Assembly (NCBI RefSeq): GCF_037975245.1 | Contig: NC_092565.1 | Coordinates: 4,155,499-4,219,498 of the forward strand | Source: Apostichopus japonicus | Lineage: Eukaryota > Echinodermata > Holothuroidea > Aspidochirotida > Stichopodidae | Reading direction: 5' to 3' | DNA length: 64,000 nt | Notes under the pieces: generated by a model | What the model saw: only the letters and a program-made list of their open reading frames with translations | What the model was told of the DNA's origin: nothing | Databases searched by the model: none | Position numbers and translations under genes: made by a program | In this document: piece by piece, positions 41,301 to 55,838 of the stretch | Layout: each line of letters opens with the position of its first letter | How positions within the stretch are numbered: position 1 is the first letter of the stretch

Positions 41301-43899
41301 CACAGATTATATGCAATGACCGTGAAATTTGTTTTGCAAATACTTTTCAGTATTCATGACTAGTATGCATCTGGTGTGAGTAGCAAAATGTCTTCCATCT
41401 TAATTTTCCAGTCATTTTGGGAAATAACCCACCCGTGGGAGACTTGATCAAGCCAAATATTTACTTGTTATTCAGGCTTCCTATCTGGTTTGATATCATT
41501 CTCTATAAATGGACTACTCGGCAGATTTGCAATTTGAACTATTCGACAGATTGTGTGTGGAATACGACATGTGAGAATGACCTATATTGTTGGAACTGAT
41601 TCTAATTTCTGCTCTTCAACATTTCTCTGTGGTATGTTGATGGTAAACAAATTGCAGGTCGTTCTATTATTGTATTGGTACAACTTAGTGAGCAATTTTG
41701 GGTTAGCATAATTCAAACATGATATCCACAACATTATAGCAGAATTAGCAGAGCAATATTTTTTTGAGCAACACTTTTTTAACTTTTTTCGTTCTACTAT
41801 TGCATGAATGAAAACTACAAAGTGCATCATGTTTTTGCCAATAGGATATAGTTTATTCATAGTAATAATTATGATCTATTGCATAAAATAAGTTTGCGAC
41901 AGTGTTTCCACTTTGAAGGAAATTTCCCAGAATGTGACAATATTGGATAATCTATCGCGGACTTACAAGGGGCGCTTCCTATACACCCTTGCAGTAGTTA
42001 GGGCCAACAACCATTGGAAATCAGACCATTTCGGGGAAATAGTTACCGGATTCAAGGATATGTAGCGGCGCAAGAAATTCATTTCTGAAATGTGGAAACG
42101 CTGGTTATTAATCGCACCTGCCATGCCATGATCATACAATGTAGCATTGACAAGTCTCCTACTTCTATGAGGTGTCATTTTGAGTATAAATGTAATTAAT
42201 TATTGTGTGTTCAAAATTCATCAAGGGTCAACAGAACTCCTATAAACCAAACGTTTTCAAGATATCTCACAAGGATAAACATTGGTCCATACCCTTTAAT
42301 GATGATGTCATCAATCAAACTTCAATACAGTTTTGCATTCTGGTTTTAAATATACTACAAAGGAAGCTTTGCATTTTAAGTATTCAAGAACACTACTTGG
42401 CTGTAGTTATAGCCTTTTGAATTTTCAAATATATTTCAAGCTATTATCATTATTTATTTCTATGAAAAGGAAAGAAATGTTCATTTATTTTTTTCTTCAA
42501 AACAAATGTTTTCAACTTTTGAACATTTTAAACAAACATATCTGCTAAGAAGGAGCATAAGGCAAGGATAAAACAGGAGATGGGAGGTAAGTAAATTACA
42601 CCGTTATCCCGCCCATGTCTTATATTTTTCGCACAAACAAATGGATAAACTGCTCAGAAATATAGTATATCAAAACAAATTTCTCAAATAGAAGCTAAGC
42701 AGGGCTTCTACAAATCTACAGCATTGCTGCTCTTGTTCTGGCTTGAGTCACAGTACTTTTGCTACAAAGAAACGTACACAAATCTTTGTGCTATTTCGTT
42801 TGGAGAATGTGTGACTAATTAGTCACAGCTCCATGGTTTCAACATCTCCATGGATATATGTACAGCCAGAAACAGCTACATTCACCTCCATATATTAATT
42901 GCATGAGTGAATCCTCGGCTGATGTTGACTTTACAGTCACAGCTAACTTCAAGTTCAATTAATATGTAGTTTGTGTTGTTTTAACATCAGACCATATGCT
43001 CTAGTTTCCTTCTAGGCACACAGGGGTTACTCATACTAAAGGTAAGTGAGTATAAATTAAAGAACCAAAGTGACCAGAATGAGGAAAGGGCATATGCCAG
43101 GTCTAGCAAACTCCTTAATGTTATCCTTTAAAGTAGAGGACACTATCTTGTGTACTGTATAATGCTTTAAGAATTCATCTCTGAACTGTGCATAACCCTG
43201 CAAATTGACTGAAAGTATCTCGCTGCTACTGATGAATCTCCGATTAAACCACAAGAGCAGAAACAGGTCTACCTGTAGCTTGGTCCAAATTCCAAAAAGC
43301 TGGCAGAGCGTTGAGAGAGAAAAAAGGCCATAATCTCAGAATTTCCGATAAGCTAAGACAGCTGGGTTGACCCACATACAGTAATGTCAAATAATGACGG
43401 TCACCTACTCCAAACTTCATTTTTACAGTACAAAGCGAATGCAGTTATATACTGTACACAAACAATTAACAGTTTTAAATCCTGAGATGGTGAATCAATG
43501 TTTTGACATCATGGAAATTAGATGGAAATAAATCACATTTATCAGGTCAGAGGAGGGTTCATATGCATTATATGACTCCTACTCCATCTGATGACGTACT
43601 CGTGATCTGATCCTTCCAACGTACTGACTTCTGATCATGATATTACATATATGTGTGCATTCAAATAGGGATTTAAGCCTGTGACCTGATATTAACACAC
43701 TCGTCATGAATATAGAAATGACCAACTGTTAAATTTGTTTAAGGTGGTGAATTTAGGCAGAAAGTCTTGATATTTTATCACCATAGCTTTAATGTATTTT
43801 TCTATCCTATTATAAGTTTTATGGTATATACCTTTTAGGCGATATTATTGTACTATTTGCTTTTGAATGTTTCCTGTATTTTTAATGTTTCCTGTATAT

Positions 43900-43985
43900 T
43901 AATTGTTTCAATTCCTGTAAAGTGCTTCGAGCAGCGTTGCTGATGAACGCGCTATATAAGTACTATTTTATTACTATTTTATTAT
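43900..43985 (+). mobile_element. L2/SINE-type 3' tail (diverged)
   Basis: tgtaaagtgcttcgagcagc, then gcgctatataagtac and (TATT)n. Same plan as the tail at 10.4 kb: a GC-rich hairpin element, a 'gcgctatata' motif and a simple-repeat end. Confidence 0.55.
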
Positions 43986-44489
43986 TTTCTAATTCAAGAA
44001 AAAGGAACATCTGGGTACTACAGTATGGTAACGTTTCTATAGCTATTGCAGTTTTCAAGATATAAATATCTGGTATACTCCTTTAAGGCTTCAGAGACGA
44101 GATGACCCTCTGTGTAGGCCTTAGTGTTAATAACGTGTAACCCAGATCATTTTACAAATTCTAAACACTTTAACCAAGGCATCATCTTCTTTTCACTTCA
44201 TAATTTTAACTTACATATGTCCCTTGGATTATTATACACATTCAACACCATCCGTCCTTGACATGTTTATATTACCCTTTTGCAAAACGTGTCATTCGAG
44301 CTGGCCATAAAAGTATTATGTTTTCCTATTTGAGTTTTGTGTTGCATCTGAGGAACTACCCTAAATGAACCATGTATTAAGTCTCAATAGTAGTACAGTC
44401 AATTTCAGTTAATGACCTTCCCTTAATTGTGTAAAAAGGTAATTTCTCACAAGTAGAAAAATGTTATAGAAATCCAACCTGACCTGATA

Positions 44490-46195
44490 GCAGTATGTTT
44501 TGACCGTCTACAACCCATCAAAATTCATTCTGTGCCAAAAGTCATCCTTGTTTATCATATTTATGATTTTTAATGATTTAATAAAAAACAGATAGCAGAA
44601 TCATCTACCTTCCTTTCCTTTGTATATAATTATAAGAAGCCCTGCCCTATATTAAATGATTATACAGACAATGTTTTAATACTATTCACAGGTCTACAAC
44701 TTATCAAAACTCATTCTGTGCCAAACGTCATCCTTGATTATCATATTTATGATTTATTATGATTTAAAAAACAAAACAGATAGCAGAATCACCTGCCTTC
44801 CTTTCCTTTATATTTAGTTATAAGAACCCCTGACCTATATTAAATGAATATACAAACAATATATTAATACTTTTTACAAGGTCTACAACCAATCAAAATT
44901 CATTCTGTGCCAAAAGTCATCCTTGTTTATCATATTTATGATTTTTAATGATTTAATAAAAAACAGATAGCAGAATCATCTACCTTCCTTTCCTTTGTAT
45001 ATAATTATAAGAAGCCCTGCCCTATATTAAATGATTATACAGACAATGTTTTAATACTATTCACAGGTCTACAACTTATCAAAACTCATTCTGTGCCAAA
45101 CGTCATCCTTGATTATCATATTTATGATTTATTATGATTTAAAAAACAAAACAGATAGCAGAATCACCTGCCTTCCTTTCCTTTATATTTAGTTATAAGA
45201 ACCCCTGACCTATATTAAATGAATATACAAACAATATATTAATACTTTTTACAAGGTCTACAACCAATCAAAATTCATTCTGTGCCAAAAGTCATCCTTC
45301 ATTATCATATTTATGATTTATTATGATTTAAAAGAAATACCGGTTGGCAGAATTAACCTGCCTTCCTTTCCTTTATATATAATTATAAGAAGCCCTGAAC
45401 TATATTAAATGAATATACAAACAATATATTAATACTTTTTACAAGGTCTACAACCAATCAAAATTCATTCTGTGCCAAAAGTCATCCTTCATTATCATAT
45501 TTATGATTTATTATGATTTAAAAGAAATACCGGTTGGCAGAATTAACCTGCCTTCCTTTCCTTTATATATAATTATAAGAAGCCCTGAACTATATTAAAT
45601 GAATATACAAACAATATATTAATACTTTTTACAAGGTCTACAACTTATCAAAATTCATTCTGTGCCAAACGTCATCCTTGATTATCATATTTATGATTTA
45701 TTATGATTTAAAAAACAAAACAGATAAAGGAATCTCCTGCCTTCCTTCCTTTAAATGAAGTTATAAGAAGCCCTGCCCTATATTAAATGATTATACAGAC
45801 AATGTTTTAATACTATTCACAAGGTCTACAACTTACCAAAACTCATTCTGTGCCAAACGTCATCCTTGATTATCATATTTATGATTTATTATGATTTAAA
45901 AGAAATACCGGTTGGCAGAATTAACCTGCCTTCCTTTCCTTTATATATAATTATAAGAAGCCCTGCCCTATATTAAATGATTATACAAACAATATATTAA
46001 TACTTTTTACAAGGTCTACAACCAATCAAAATTCATTCTGTGCCAAAAGTCATCCTTGATTATCATATTTATGATTTATTATGATTTAAAAAGCAAAACA
46101 GATAGAAGAATCACCTGCCTTCCCTTCCTTTAAATGAAGTTATCAGAACCCCTGACCTATATTGAATGAATATTAATTATAAAACTTTAATACCT
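44490..46195. repeat. Satellite-like array, about 187-bp unit, nine copies
   Basis: 'ctacaac' markers fall at about 44507, 44692, 44882, 45068, 45256, 45448, 45640, 45825 and 46014. Units contain cattctgtgccaaa, gtcatccttgattatcatat, ccttcctttccttta and ttataagaagccctg. The first four units form two nearly identical ~376-bp dimers. Units five and six are nearly identical to each other and share a 'taccggttggcagaatt' variant, showing stepwise local amplification. Confidence 0.93.
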
Positions 46196-46535
46196 TTCAC
46201 AATAACAACTATACATGCTTCACATTGCCAAAACAGGAAATATTTCAAGCAATCTACCAGGAAAGGTCAATTATGGTATGCACAACAAAATCACACCTCC
46301 AAAATGTAAAAGCATTTCAAATTTAATATAAAGTTCAAAACAACAAAATGTTGTGGCAGGAAAGCACACGTACCAAACATTATTGTTTTTTTTGTTTCGT
46401 AGGAATTTGCTTCGATTTATGCACTCTAATAAACTCTATTTGCCCTAATGCCTTTTACAGTTGATCTCCTCCTAGTGTCAGCTTAAGAAAAGTATGTCTC
46501 TGAATGATTCAATATGAAAACATTTTTATATAAAC

Positions 46536-46539
<4 letters not shown>

Positions 46540-46599
<60 letters not shown>
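46540..46599. repeat. (AT)n microsatellite beside a splice donor
   Basis: About 60 bp of TA dinucleotide ends 12 bp inside the intron from the kinase donor at 46611. Confidence 0.95.
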
Positions 46600-46602
<3 letters not shown>

Positions 46603-46611
46603 AACTCTTAC

Positions 46612-46649
46612 CTTCTTCGTCGAGAAGGATGTTGTCGGGTTTAATGTCC
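46612..46649 (-). CDS. STK32-like kinase, coding exon 3 of 10 visible (catalytic loop)
   Basis: A very short 38-nt exon (acceptor ttttttcag, donor gtaaga) completes the Arg of HRD and encodes DIKPDNILLDEE plus one base. It carries the catalytic Asp110 and the metal-binding Asn of the catalytic loop. Exons this small are easily missed by gene finders; its phases fit both neighbours. Confidence 0.97.
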
Positions 46650-49188
46650 CTGAAAAAAGAGAAAAAGACAACACAAAGAAACAAATATAAATATGATGCA
46701 ATTTCACATTATCATCACAGATCAGTATTTCATAATTAATGAAAGATGTTGGTGAAAACATGAAACATAAAAGCACGCATGGTGCACCAGAGGATAAGTA
46801 TGCAATAGTTTACAAGGAGGCAAGTACCTGAGCATGCAGTAATTCAAGAATTTGTCACTAAGTGATTATCAATCAATAATTCATATCATAAAAGTCTCTC
46901 ACATAGATCGGGGGGGGGGGTGGGGGGGGAAATTGTTTCAGTAATGACACATGAATTCAAAGACCTTTGACCTCCTATTCCTACACATTGGAATTCGTTT
47001 CGGATAATAAGCAGGCTAACAGCTTATAAAGAAGACAACAGTTTCAAAGAAATGTTAAACATCAACATCAAATTATCCCTCGTGAGCAATTTTTATCCTC
47101 TTGATAATTTCATGGACTTTTTATGATCCCGATGGTGAAATCAAACTTGCCAGAAGAAACGATCCTAAATCAGAAAATTATGGGTCAAAGGGTAAAATGC
47201 ATCCACACAATCAGCCTTTGGCCTTAATGAGTGTGTGTTTGTGTACAAATTATTCACAGCTAGTCTAGTCTTCCCATATTTATACAGCTCATGCCCTGCT
47301 CATTACTACGCCCTGTTGAAGGAATATTAGTTTCACCTAGCTATTACTGTTAAAGATTTATAATGATGTTTGCTCAGGTGTAGATCACTAAAATCATTCA
47401 TTTCATTGCCTATCTCACACTTCTAACTTTTCAGCTCATATAAAAGAAAAATCCAGTTCAGACGAACTTCATAAATAACATATTGCAAATACAATTGCTA
47501 TTCAACGACAAGATAAACATGTCATCATGATTTATGGGTGGAAAAAAAGGACCCACTTTGCCTCGACAAAAAACAATGAGAAAGTTGAAGGTCCAATTTA
47601 TTTAGTACTTAGTAGATATATATATATATATATTTACATAATAATATACATATATAAATAGCGCACTTCGCATTAACATCGAGTATAACTGGAACGCTGC
47701 GCGTGAATCATCCACCATCTGTAAACATGTTACAATTTAGCAGATGCAGTACCCAGAAAATAATGGCTTATAATAGGATGAAGGAGTGGGAAGTAGGAGA
47801 AGGAAGGAGAGAGTAGCATGGAATTACAGGAGAGAAGTAGTGGTGAGAGGCAGGGCAAGACATGTCTGTCGATGCACAAAGAGATCTTCATAACTATGAC
47901 AGTCTGATTGAGAATAAAACCTGTTCATATTCACAAAATATTACTTCCCTTTCCTTCCCTCCTTTTCCCTTCCCTTCTCTCTCCTCCCATTCTCTCCCTT
48001 CCCTCCCTTCCTTTTCTCTCCTCCCATTCTCCCCATTCCTCTCAATCCCACAGAGAGAGTTTTCTCTTTGCATAGCTTAATTAGAAGGATTTCAGTGTTT
48101 TATGTCTTCTCCAACTGGAAAAAGGGAGAGGGGGGGACTAAGGGGGTGGTGTTGGATAAGAAGGGGTCCCAAATTTGTATTAAAAAAAAGATGTAACTTA
48201 ACAGTGCTGTATGATGGGAAAACATTTATATTACTAAGTTGCACTACACATGCCCCCTCTGCCCCTCAGAGTTTATGACATCCCCCACCCCAGATTGAAT
48301 CCTAGATCCACTGGTTTGAGTATGGACCATCATGCACAAACGAACATGGGGCAATGTTCTATATAAACTGCTCTGGCGACATGCTTCTGAAATCTATCAC
48401 ATTTACAATCATCACATTTACATTTACTTTGGCCAAAGAAAGTTAACTGAACCCAAATTCAACTTTTATATCAGCAAGTACACAATTAAGGTCAGGAACT
48501 GAAATTCTATAGTTTGTTATTCCCTGACCCTTTTGTCTTTTATTACGACTATCATTATTATTATTATGATTATTTTTTTTGGCCTCCTTCTTTCTTTTGA
48601 CATAAATTCATCCAATTTTATTGTAATAATCCACCGAGAAATGACACCGGATACGAAAAGGACAGGTATAATCCACAGGAAATTACACGGCAGAAAAAGA
48701 GAGCGTCTATAAGAATCTTGACTTTTTTGCATGAGAAAATGATAGATAACACTTACTAAATATTACAAAACATCATATAAATATATAAATTGAGCATTCG
48801 GCTAGAAAACGAATGCTAATAATACTGCTCGGCAGCAGTCTTATGGTTGATTGTAAGCTGTAGGAGTAGAGTATCTAACCTCCAGATTGAATTGATTTTT
48901 AGATATATATATATCCTAGGTCAGTTTAGGAGATCGGTAACGGAGAGAAATCACAGGTTTGTTGCCTCTGCGTGGATTGATGAAATTTTAGAAGTATCAT
49001 AAAAATGCAACGTATATTTCGAAGCTCATTTTTCAGGTGGGAGATTTCATCTGAACGATATTCTACAATATTCCAACGAAGAGATTTAATAGTGGACACT
49101 ATTTTGTGTTTAAATTGTATCGATCGAGAACAGACTGAACTGTCAGATCAATACGAGATGTGAGTCCTTTGTTTTAGTTTCAGGGGAC

Positions 49189-49239
<51 letters not shown>

Positions 49240-51619
49240 CTATAGGGATCTTAGTAAAGGACAACTCTCTCATGAATATCATTTAATTTATAAGAAAAAT
49301 CCTTGCTCCCATTTGGAAGCATCCTGGTTCATTAGTTGTAAGTCTGTGATGTCACATAATAAAATGAACGTGGGAAAAGGGTGTGAAAATCAGAGATTTA
49401 CTAGGTTAAAGAAAAACATCATATTTTTCCAAAGAAAATGGGAAAGTGGCCTCTCTGGCATAGTGCCAATAGAAACAAAAATATTTTACTTTCTCTCTGG
49501 GTTTTTTATTTTTTTAATTATTATTATTATTATTTTTGTAATATTTTTTTTATCGGCACATATTTCAACAAGGTATTATAGACTGTTATCAATATTGACA
49601 CTGAAACAAATGCTATCATTAATTAGGTCATAATCCTTAGAGCTTTATTATTTTGTAGATTTAGCGTATCTCCTCCATTGAAGATGATTATAGCCATGGT
49701 AATAATTACAGAATTAAAAAACTGGAACTTCATGCATGTACCTCGATGATGTCATATTTACACGTCATCGAGTCTTCAGCCTTACTTGTGTGTGAACTGT
49801 GATGTCGTCCCAAATGGAATAAGCTTTTTTTGTTTAGCTCTGTGGAGAAGTTATTTATGACAGAACTTTCTGTATCTTCATCCCATAGATCAATAATGAT
49901 GGGTTGAGATTGTGTCTCAATTCATGCCTTCACCAGGACTCGAGTGTTTGGTTTTTATGCCGTTAAAGCTGATTTTTTTCAATTGATTTGTAATCAATAT
50001 GATTTGATGTTATTCCATACTAAAATACCATAAAACATAGGTCATCGTAGCCAGATCATAGCCTGCATGTTTCAATTTGAAAAATGCAGCTCAAGTCCCA
50101 TATTCTTTTTTTCCCTTCTGATTTGCAGTTTACATGTGTTTAATAGGCAACCAACAATCTATGGGGGTTATAACAATAAAAATTGATTCCAGAAAACCTT
50201 TTCACAAACAATTGTCACAAATTGTGAATTAACATGGGTCAAAATCAAATGGTTTCTTTCCATTAAGAGTGATGTTAAAGCTGGTGGCTTTAGGGAAACT
50301 TCTGATGTCACTCACCACTACACAGACAGCATTCACAGAGAAGCAAACCAACAGTAACTTTAATATTATGTGGTGCTGCTGAAAGCAAATCTATCAAAAG
50401 TTTAAAACGAAAAAAGAACATATTTTGTTGGAAAATCTCACATGCTTTCATTTTGATTTATATATAAGGCTGAAAATTTGGAAATAATTCTCCATAAGAC
50501 ATCAGGAGACCACAAGTTTTCAAGTATCAACTCAAGACTTGCCCATCCATTTTTTCAAAGATCAGAAAACTTGACAACTGTATGTTAAATTCTCTGCTTG
50601 CTGACTATTACCCTTTCAAACTAGTGGAAAATTTCACAAATCCAAGGTCAGAGACTGCTTTGTTTATACTTAGAGATTGTCCTTGTAAGCACAGCTAGAT
50701 TAGGTGAATTACCAATCAGGCATTCAAACAGAGCTCTTTAAATGTCCATCCACCAGAGGTTTTCGTGGTAACTGAAGTATTTACAAACCCATTAGGACAT
50801 CCATCATTCCATCATCCTCATCGTTAACTATTTCCAGACATCTAGATGAAGATGTCAACACAGCTATGATGATAGCGATGGTTTACTCTGACATTCTCGT
50901 CCATGTGCCATTGATTTTCCTCTTTTTTTTTACATTTCATATTCTTTTCGACATCGGGGAGCTGAGTCTTCAAGCTCAATATTCACTTATCTAATACAAA
51001 TGGGTAGCATAGTCATTTCAGACCCTGGTATTCAAAGTGGGCATCGTCACGACCTTTTCGAGGGGTCACCAAAGAATTTGTTTTTAAGTGTCACATTAAA
51101 TTTTGGAAAAAGTGGAAAAAATGATGAGCATAAATTATTTCAAAAGGTGCAAATTATACAACTCTGTTTTGCAACTAAGCACCCTTAAGGAAAACTTCTT
51201 GAAGTGGGTACTTCATCCCTGTAGGGTTTACCCCTTTCCTAGGACATTAGATCTACCACTGGAGAGTCGCCATGACGATAAAGCTGAAAACAGGGGTCAC
51301 CATTGCAAAAAAGGTTGGAATTTCAGGGACAATATCAGGTGAACCTAGCTTCCAAACGGCATTGAAAGAGCTATAAAGAGTGAGGGACAAAGACATGTTT
51401 CTTATGTTAGGGAATTTCCCTGTTTTTGTTTGTGTTTATTTTTTTATTTTACACACTAAACTAATCCTTTCCTACTAAAAATGCCTTAAGAATCAGAACC
51501 TCGTAATTATGAAGGACAATTTTTTGCAACGATCGAATAAGTATGATGGTCATAAATTTGAGGTTTCCTCATCTGCTCTGAGTGAAAGCCTCATATTTTC
51601 CTTAGAGCAGAAAACTTTA

Positions 51620-52140
51620 ATACTAAAGATTTTGAACTTTTCAGTTTGTTGCCATGGAGAGGAGTGGGTACAAGAATGAAATATCCATGACCATTAATTT
51701 TTCATCAGGGTTACCCATGACTATTCTTAATGGCTTTTAAATATCCCTCAGATAATGGTTCAAAGGTCTTAATCTTTCTTAAAATTTCTCTTCTACAAGA
51801 TTTTGAACTTTTCAGTTTGTTGCCAGTGAGGAGTGGGTATAAGAATGAAATATCCATGACCATTAATTTTTCATCAGGGTTACCCATGACTATTCTTAAT
51901 GGCTTTTAAATATCCCTCAGATAATGGTTCAAAGGTCTTAATCTTTCTTAATATTTCTCTTCTACAAGATTTTGAACTTTTCAGTTTGTTGCCAGTGAGG
52001 AGTGGGTATAAGAATGAAATATCAATGACCATTAATTTTTCATCAGTCTTACCCATGACTACTCTTAATGGCTTTTAAATATCCCTCAGATAATGGTTCA
52101 AAGGTCTTAATCTTTCTTAAATTTCTCTTCTTTTTTATTC
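51620..52140. repeat. Tandem triplicate, about 168-172 bp
   Basis: Three close copies begin near 51625, 51797 and 51965 with gattttgaacttttcagttt. They share gaatgaaatatccatgacca and aaaggtcttaatctttctta. Copies two and three are more alike than either is to the first. Confidence 0.9.
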
Positions 52141-52329
52141 ATAGACTGATGAAAGATCTGGCTAGTGGAACAAAATAATTAAGTTAACAAGAATAAACAC
52201 TCAGTTTTCATAGTAATGTTGGTACACGTTTACCCTAATTTAATCCACTAAATTTATTACAAAAAGTGTCTTAAAACCCAACTCGACTTCTATTATAATA
52301 TAGATATATTTTGAAGAGCAAAGTACACA

Positions 52330-53420
52330 CAGAGCAAAAAAATAAATCCTCTCTAATTTTATGCTATTTTACTCTGGTTTAAAATGCATGGCAGACAATG
52401 CTGTGTGATATTAAGATACTTTTAGAAACAATTTGTCCTTGGCAAGGACGAATATTTGTTTCGAACAAATAAAGTAAATTGCAAGCTACTTATATCAACA
52501 TACAGATATATAACAGGTTTGCAAGGTATCACTGTATGCACATGGGAATTGTAATGTCGAACTTTACAACTGTACTCCTACAAAATATACACTAATTCTT
52601 TATAATATATTGAGCAAAATATTTATATAAAAATCCTCTCACGATGTCAATGTTATTTTACTCTGGTATAAAATGGCAAGCAATTAATGTTGTGTGAACA
52701 ATTAGTCCATTGGCATATTAAGGACAAGATGTATATATTTCAACAATATTAAATTGCAAGCTAATTATATCAACATTCCTATTAGCTGACTTATATTGTA
52801 TATTATAATGTGTACTTTAGTATTTGCATTCCTGAAAAAATGAGCAAACGTCTTGAAATATATTGTACAAAATACACAAAAGCCCCCCGAAAAATAATCA
52901 TCATCCTCTCTGATTTGAATGTTATTTAACTCTGGTTCAAATTGACAAGATATGCTGTGTGACATGAAGAGATGTTTATTTATATCAATGTACAGATTTA
53001 TTAGCTATTATTTTAGATTGAACAACGAAATTATATTGTCTCCATACTGAATTCATAAAAATATAAACTAATCATTGAAATATTGAGCAATATACAGAAA
53101 GCAGAAAATCTGTGATATTCTTATTTTTTTTTATTTTCTTTACTTTGGTTTAATATGTGGTTAACTTTGACCTAATTTGCACATATTTTAAGGCACAATG
53201 CTGTGTGACAACCTGAGGCCATTTATCGATTGACAAGGACAACATAAATTTTGGAAATTGCCAGCTATTTATACCAACATGGACACATATTTATAACTGA
53301 TCAGGGTAAGCAATATTCGTGACATTTTATTGTGTAATTAATGTATATAGACTAATATCCTATAATCCTGAAAATATGAAAATAATTCCGAAAATATCTG
53401 GAGCAGAAATTTCACTAAGA
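52330..53420. repeat. Degenerate long repeats, period about 280 bp
   Basis: Recurring order in about four blocks: an (a)atcctctc segment, ttttactctggttt (52370, 52655, 52925, 53140), aatgctgtgtgac or close variants, caaggac(g)a, a 'gcaagctatttatatcaaca' variant, and a stretch with 'tgagcaa(t/a)at'. Old and strongly diverged. Confidence 0.7.
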
Positions 53421-54949
53421 TTTTATTTATTTATTTGTAACACTTAATTTGATCAAAATAGGTCTCATTTGCATAGATTAAAAGTAACGCTTTGTCATAC
53501 AATCAAGATGCTTTTTGAACCAAGGAAGATTTTCTACCGATAGCAAGGATGCAGGATTTACATACAAATGCATAGCATTTGTATTGCATGTGTATTGACA
53601 TGTGTATTGCATGTGTATTGACATGTAAGGATGTATGTAACGCAGCTATTGAAAGCAATCATTCTCACTTCGGAGTTGCAATGATCGCAGATACTACAAT
53701 AACAGACAGCAAACCATGAGTGGGAGTATTGTTAGCATTAATTCTTGCGGGGCATTTCAGTAACAACTAATGACTAATGATTAAAACAATGATTAAACCA
53801 ATTAACACAAAGGAAATCTAGAGGAATTAGTCTCTGCTCGGGCTAATTTGATACCCAAGCACTGGTTCAATCTCTGATAACCTTTTGCCATGATCACTTT
53901 CACTTTTGATATCTCACAAACTGAACTACATTTTCTCCCGATCGTTTGCGGAAGTTGTTCTTAACGAGCGGTTCTATGAGTTTATAGAGATGACAGATGG
54001 GACCTGTCTCCGTATTTTTTTTACGATTCTCCTGCTTTTGTTGTGTCACGTACGACGGACAGCCTCATTGATTTATTATTTGGCAAAAACTTTTCAACTT
54101 CACGACCTTGGTTAAATGTCAAGAGGAGGATGACCGGGTTTGACTGACTAGGGGGGGGGGGGGGAGACTACACAAAGTTAGAAATTCAGCTTTTCATATC
54201 TTGCCATAAATTGTATCTTTAAGAATGAATTGATATAAAAAACAATTTGCAACACCTCATTTTGATGGATAATCTTTCGGATATTTTTAAATAAATAAAG
54301 TGCAAGACAAAATCTCGGTTCTGGAGATGTTTTGAAAAGCTGGCAATGAATTCTAAACGGAAGGCATTCGATACCTTTCCTTGTGCAAAATACACCTAAC
54401 TTTCTGAGAGAATTGCTCACTTAAGCGGAACGTGGAAACACCACTGCCGGCTAGGCTTTTACCAAAACAATCTTAATTCTGAGTCAATCCCATAACGAGA
54501 TTTGACTTGCGTGATTTAATGGTGCAAGACTCAGAGAATAAATATCACGATCCATTTCAATAAATTCAAAGATGACCCCAAAAAGAAGTGAAATAGGAAT
54601 GACAGCAAAGGTCAACAATTCAATGTTTTGCTGAAAAGTATTAACTGAGCTCTATAAAGTGATACTTTTGCCCTGATTTTGTTAAATTATTAAAGTGATA
54701 CTTTTGCACTGATTTAGTTCAATTTTCGACACCACCCGATACCGAAATCCTTAATAATACAGGTCGATTTGTTAACAAGTCACAATTTTTCTTCAAATAA
54801 CGATGGAAATATGACAGAAACTTTGAATCCTTCCAATATGTGCTCACAATTAATGTTCTGTACACAAATGTGTCAAGGATATAAAAACTAATAATCTCTT
54901 TTTTTTTCTTGTTTAGAATTAAAAATAATCATCACATCATTCAAACTTT

Positions 54950-55140
54950 GTTGCTACTTAATCCAAGACTTTTAAAACTTATACGGATGTTACAAATTAG
55001 GTTCATAACTTCATTTGTAAACAATAGGACATATTGAAATATGTTGCTTAATCCAAGACTTTTAAAACTTAGTTCGCAGTTACAAATTAGGTTTATAACT
55101 TCATTTGTAAACAATAGGAGATATTGAAATATGTTGCTAA
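54950..55140. repeat. Tandem doublet, about 89 bp
   Basis: Two copies with taatccaagacttttaaaac and aacttcatttgtaaacaata, close to identical apart from an internal difference. Confidence 0.85.
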
Positions 55141-55639
55141 CATAAGTTTTACATAAAAAACAAAAATCTAATTTTGGTGCAAATTCCACGTCCTAATTTA
55201 ATGTCGTTCCATTAACTGTCTCCCGCTTCTCGACACGGATTTGATACGAATCCACCAATCGTCACGACCGAATAAATTCCAAACCTAGAATTACAAAATG
55301 CTACAAGATTATTAGATTTCTACCACTTTATCCAATTTGTTCCATATCCTTTTTTAACATTCAGGAACAGAACGTGGACACCAAAAAAAGGCCTCCGGCA
55401 AGATTCGCTAATACAATTCTGTGAAACACAAGTCAAATGTTACCATCCTCACGTAAGAGGTACACGGCTACATTCAGAGATGGCAATTACATTTCACACT
55501 GACACACTATCCTGGGTTTTTTCCCTGCAACTTCTGTTGATTTTTTTTTTATCCGGCCCCAGTATTCTCAATATTTATAGCTGGTGATATGTGGTTTGTT
55601 TTATTTTAAATTATTTATAATTCATTCTTTTGTGTCATC

Positions 55640-55838
55640 TAAATATTCACCTGTGTATGATAGCTACCCCCATCTCTAAGTAGTCTAAATTAAGCCAAGG
55701 CAAAATTTCACTCACACATACATGTATAACTTGAATCTTCACTCATTTAATTGCTGTATTTGGTACTTCAATTCCTCCTCCTCCTCCACCCTCCCCCCAC
55801 CACCCCGGGAGGAGTAGGTCGATATTATTGAGCTATCA
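55640..55838 (-). pseudogene. Decayed tandem copy of kinase exon 56000-56139
   Basis: On the minus strand this repeats, about 349 bp downstream in the gene, the order of the true exon: a VDLLL-encoding start, a CTCC-expanded region where the Gly-Gly-Asp codons stood, a KYQIQQ-like stretch, the Tyr-Met-Cys region, Leu-Asp-Tyr-Leu and IIH, ending at CACAG|gtgaat. Indels and stop codons break the frame. The donor is still plausible. Confidence 0.85.

Noticed and set aside
41963-42178. 71-residue minus-strand frame with mixed composition
   Set aside because: Somewhat protein-like, but no recognisable family, splice signals or partner frame; kept only as a note.
47940-48055. Long pyrimidine tract as a splicing or promoter element
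   Set aside because: No exon adjoins it; it is a simple CCTTCC-type repeat.
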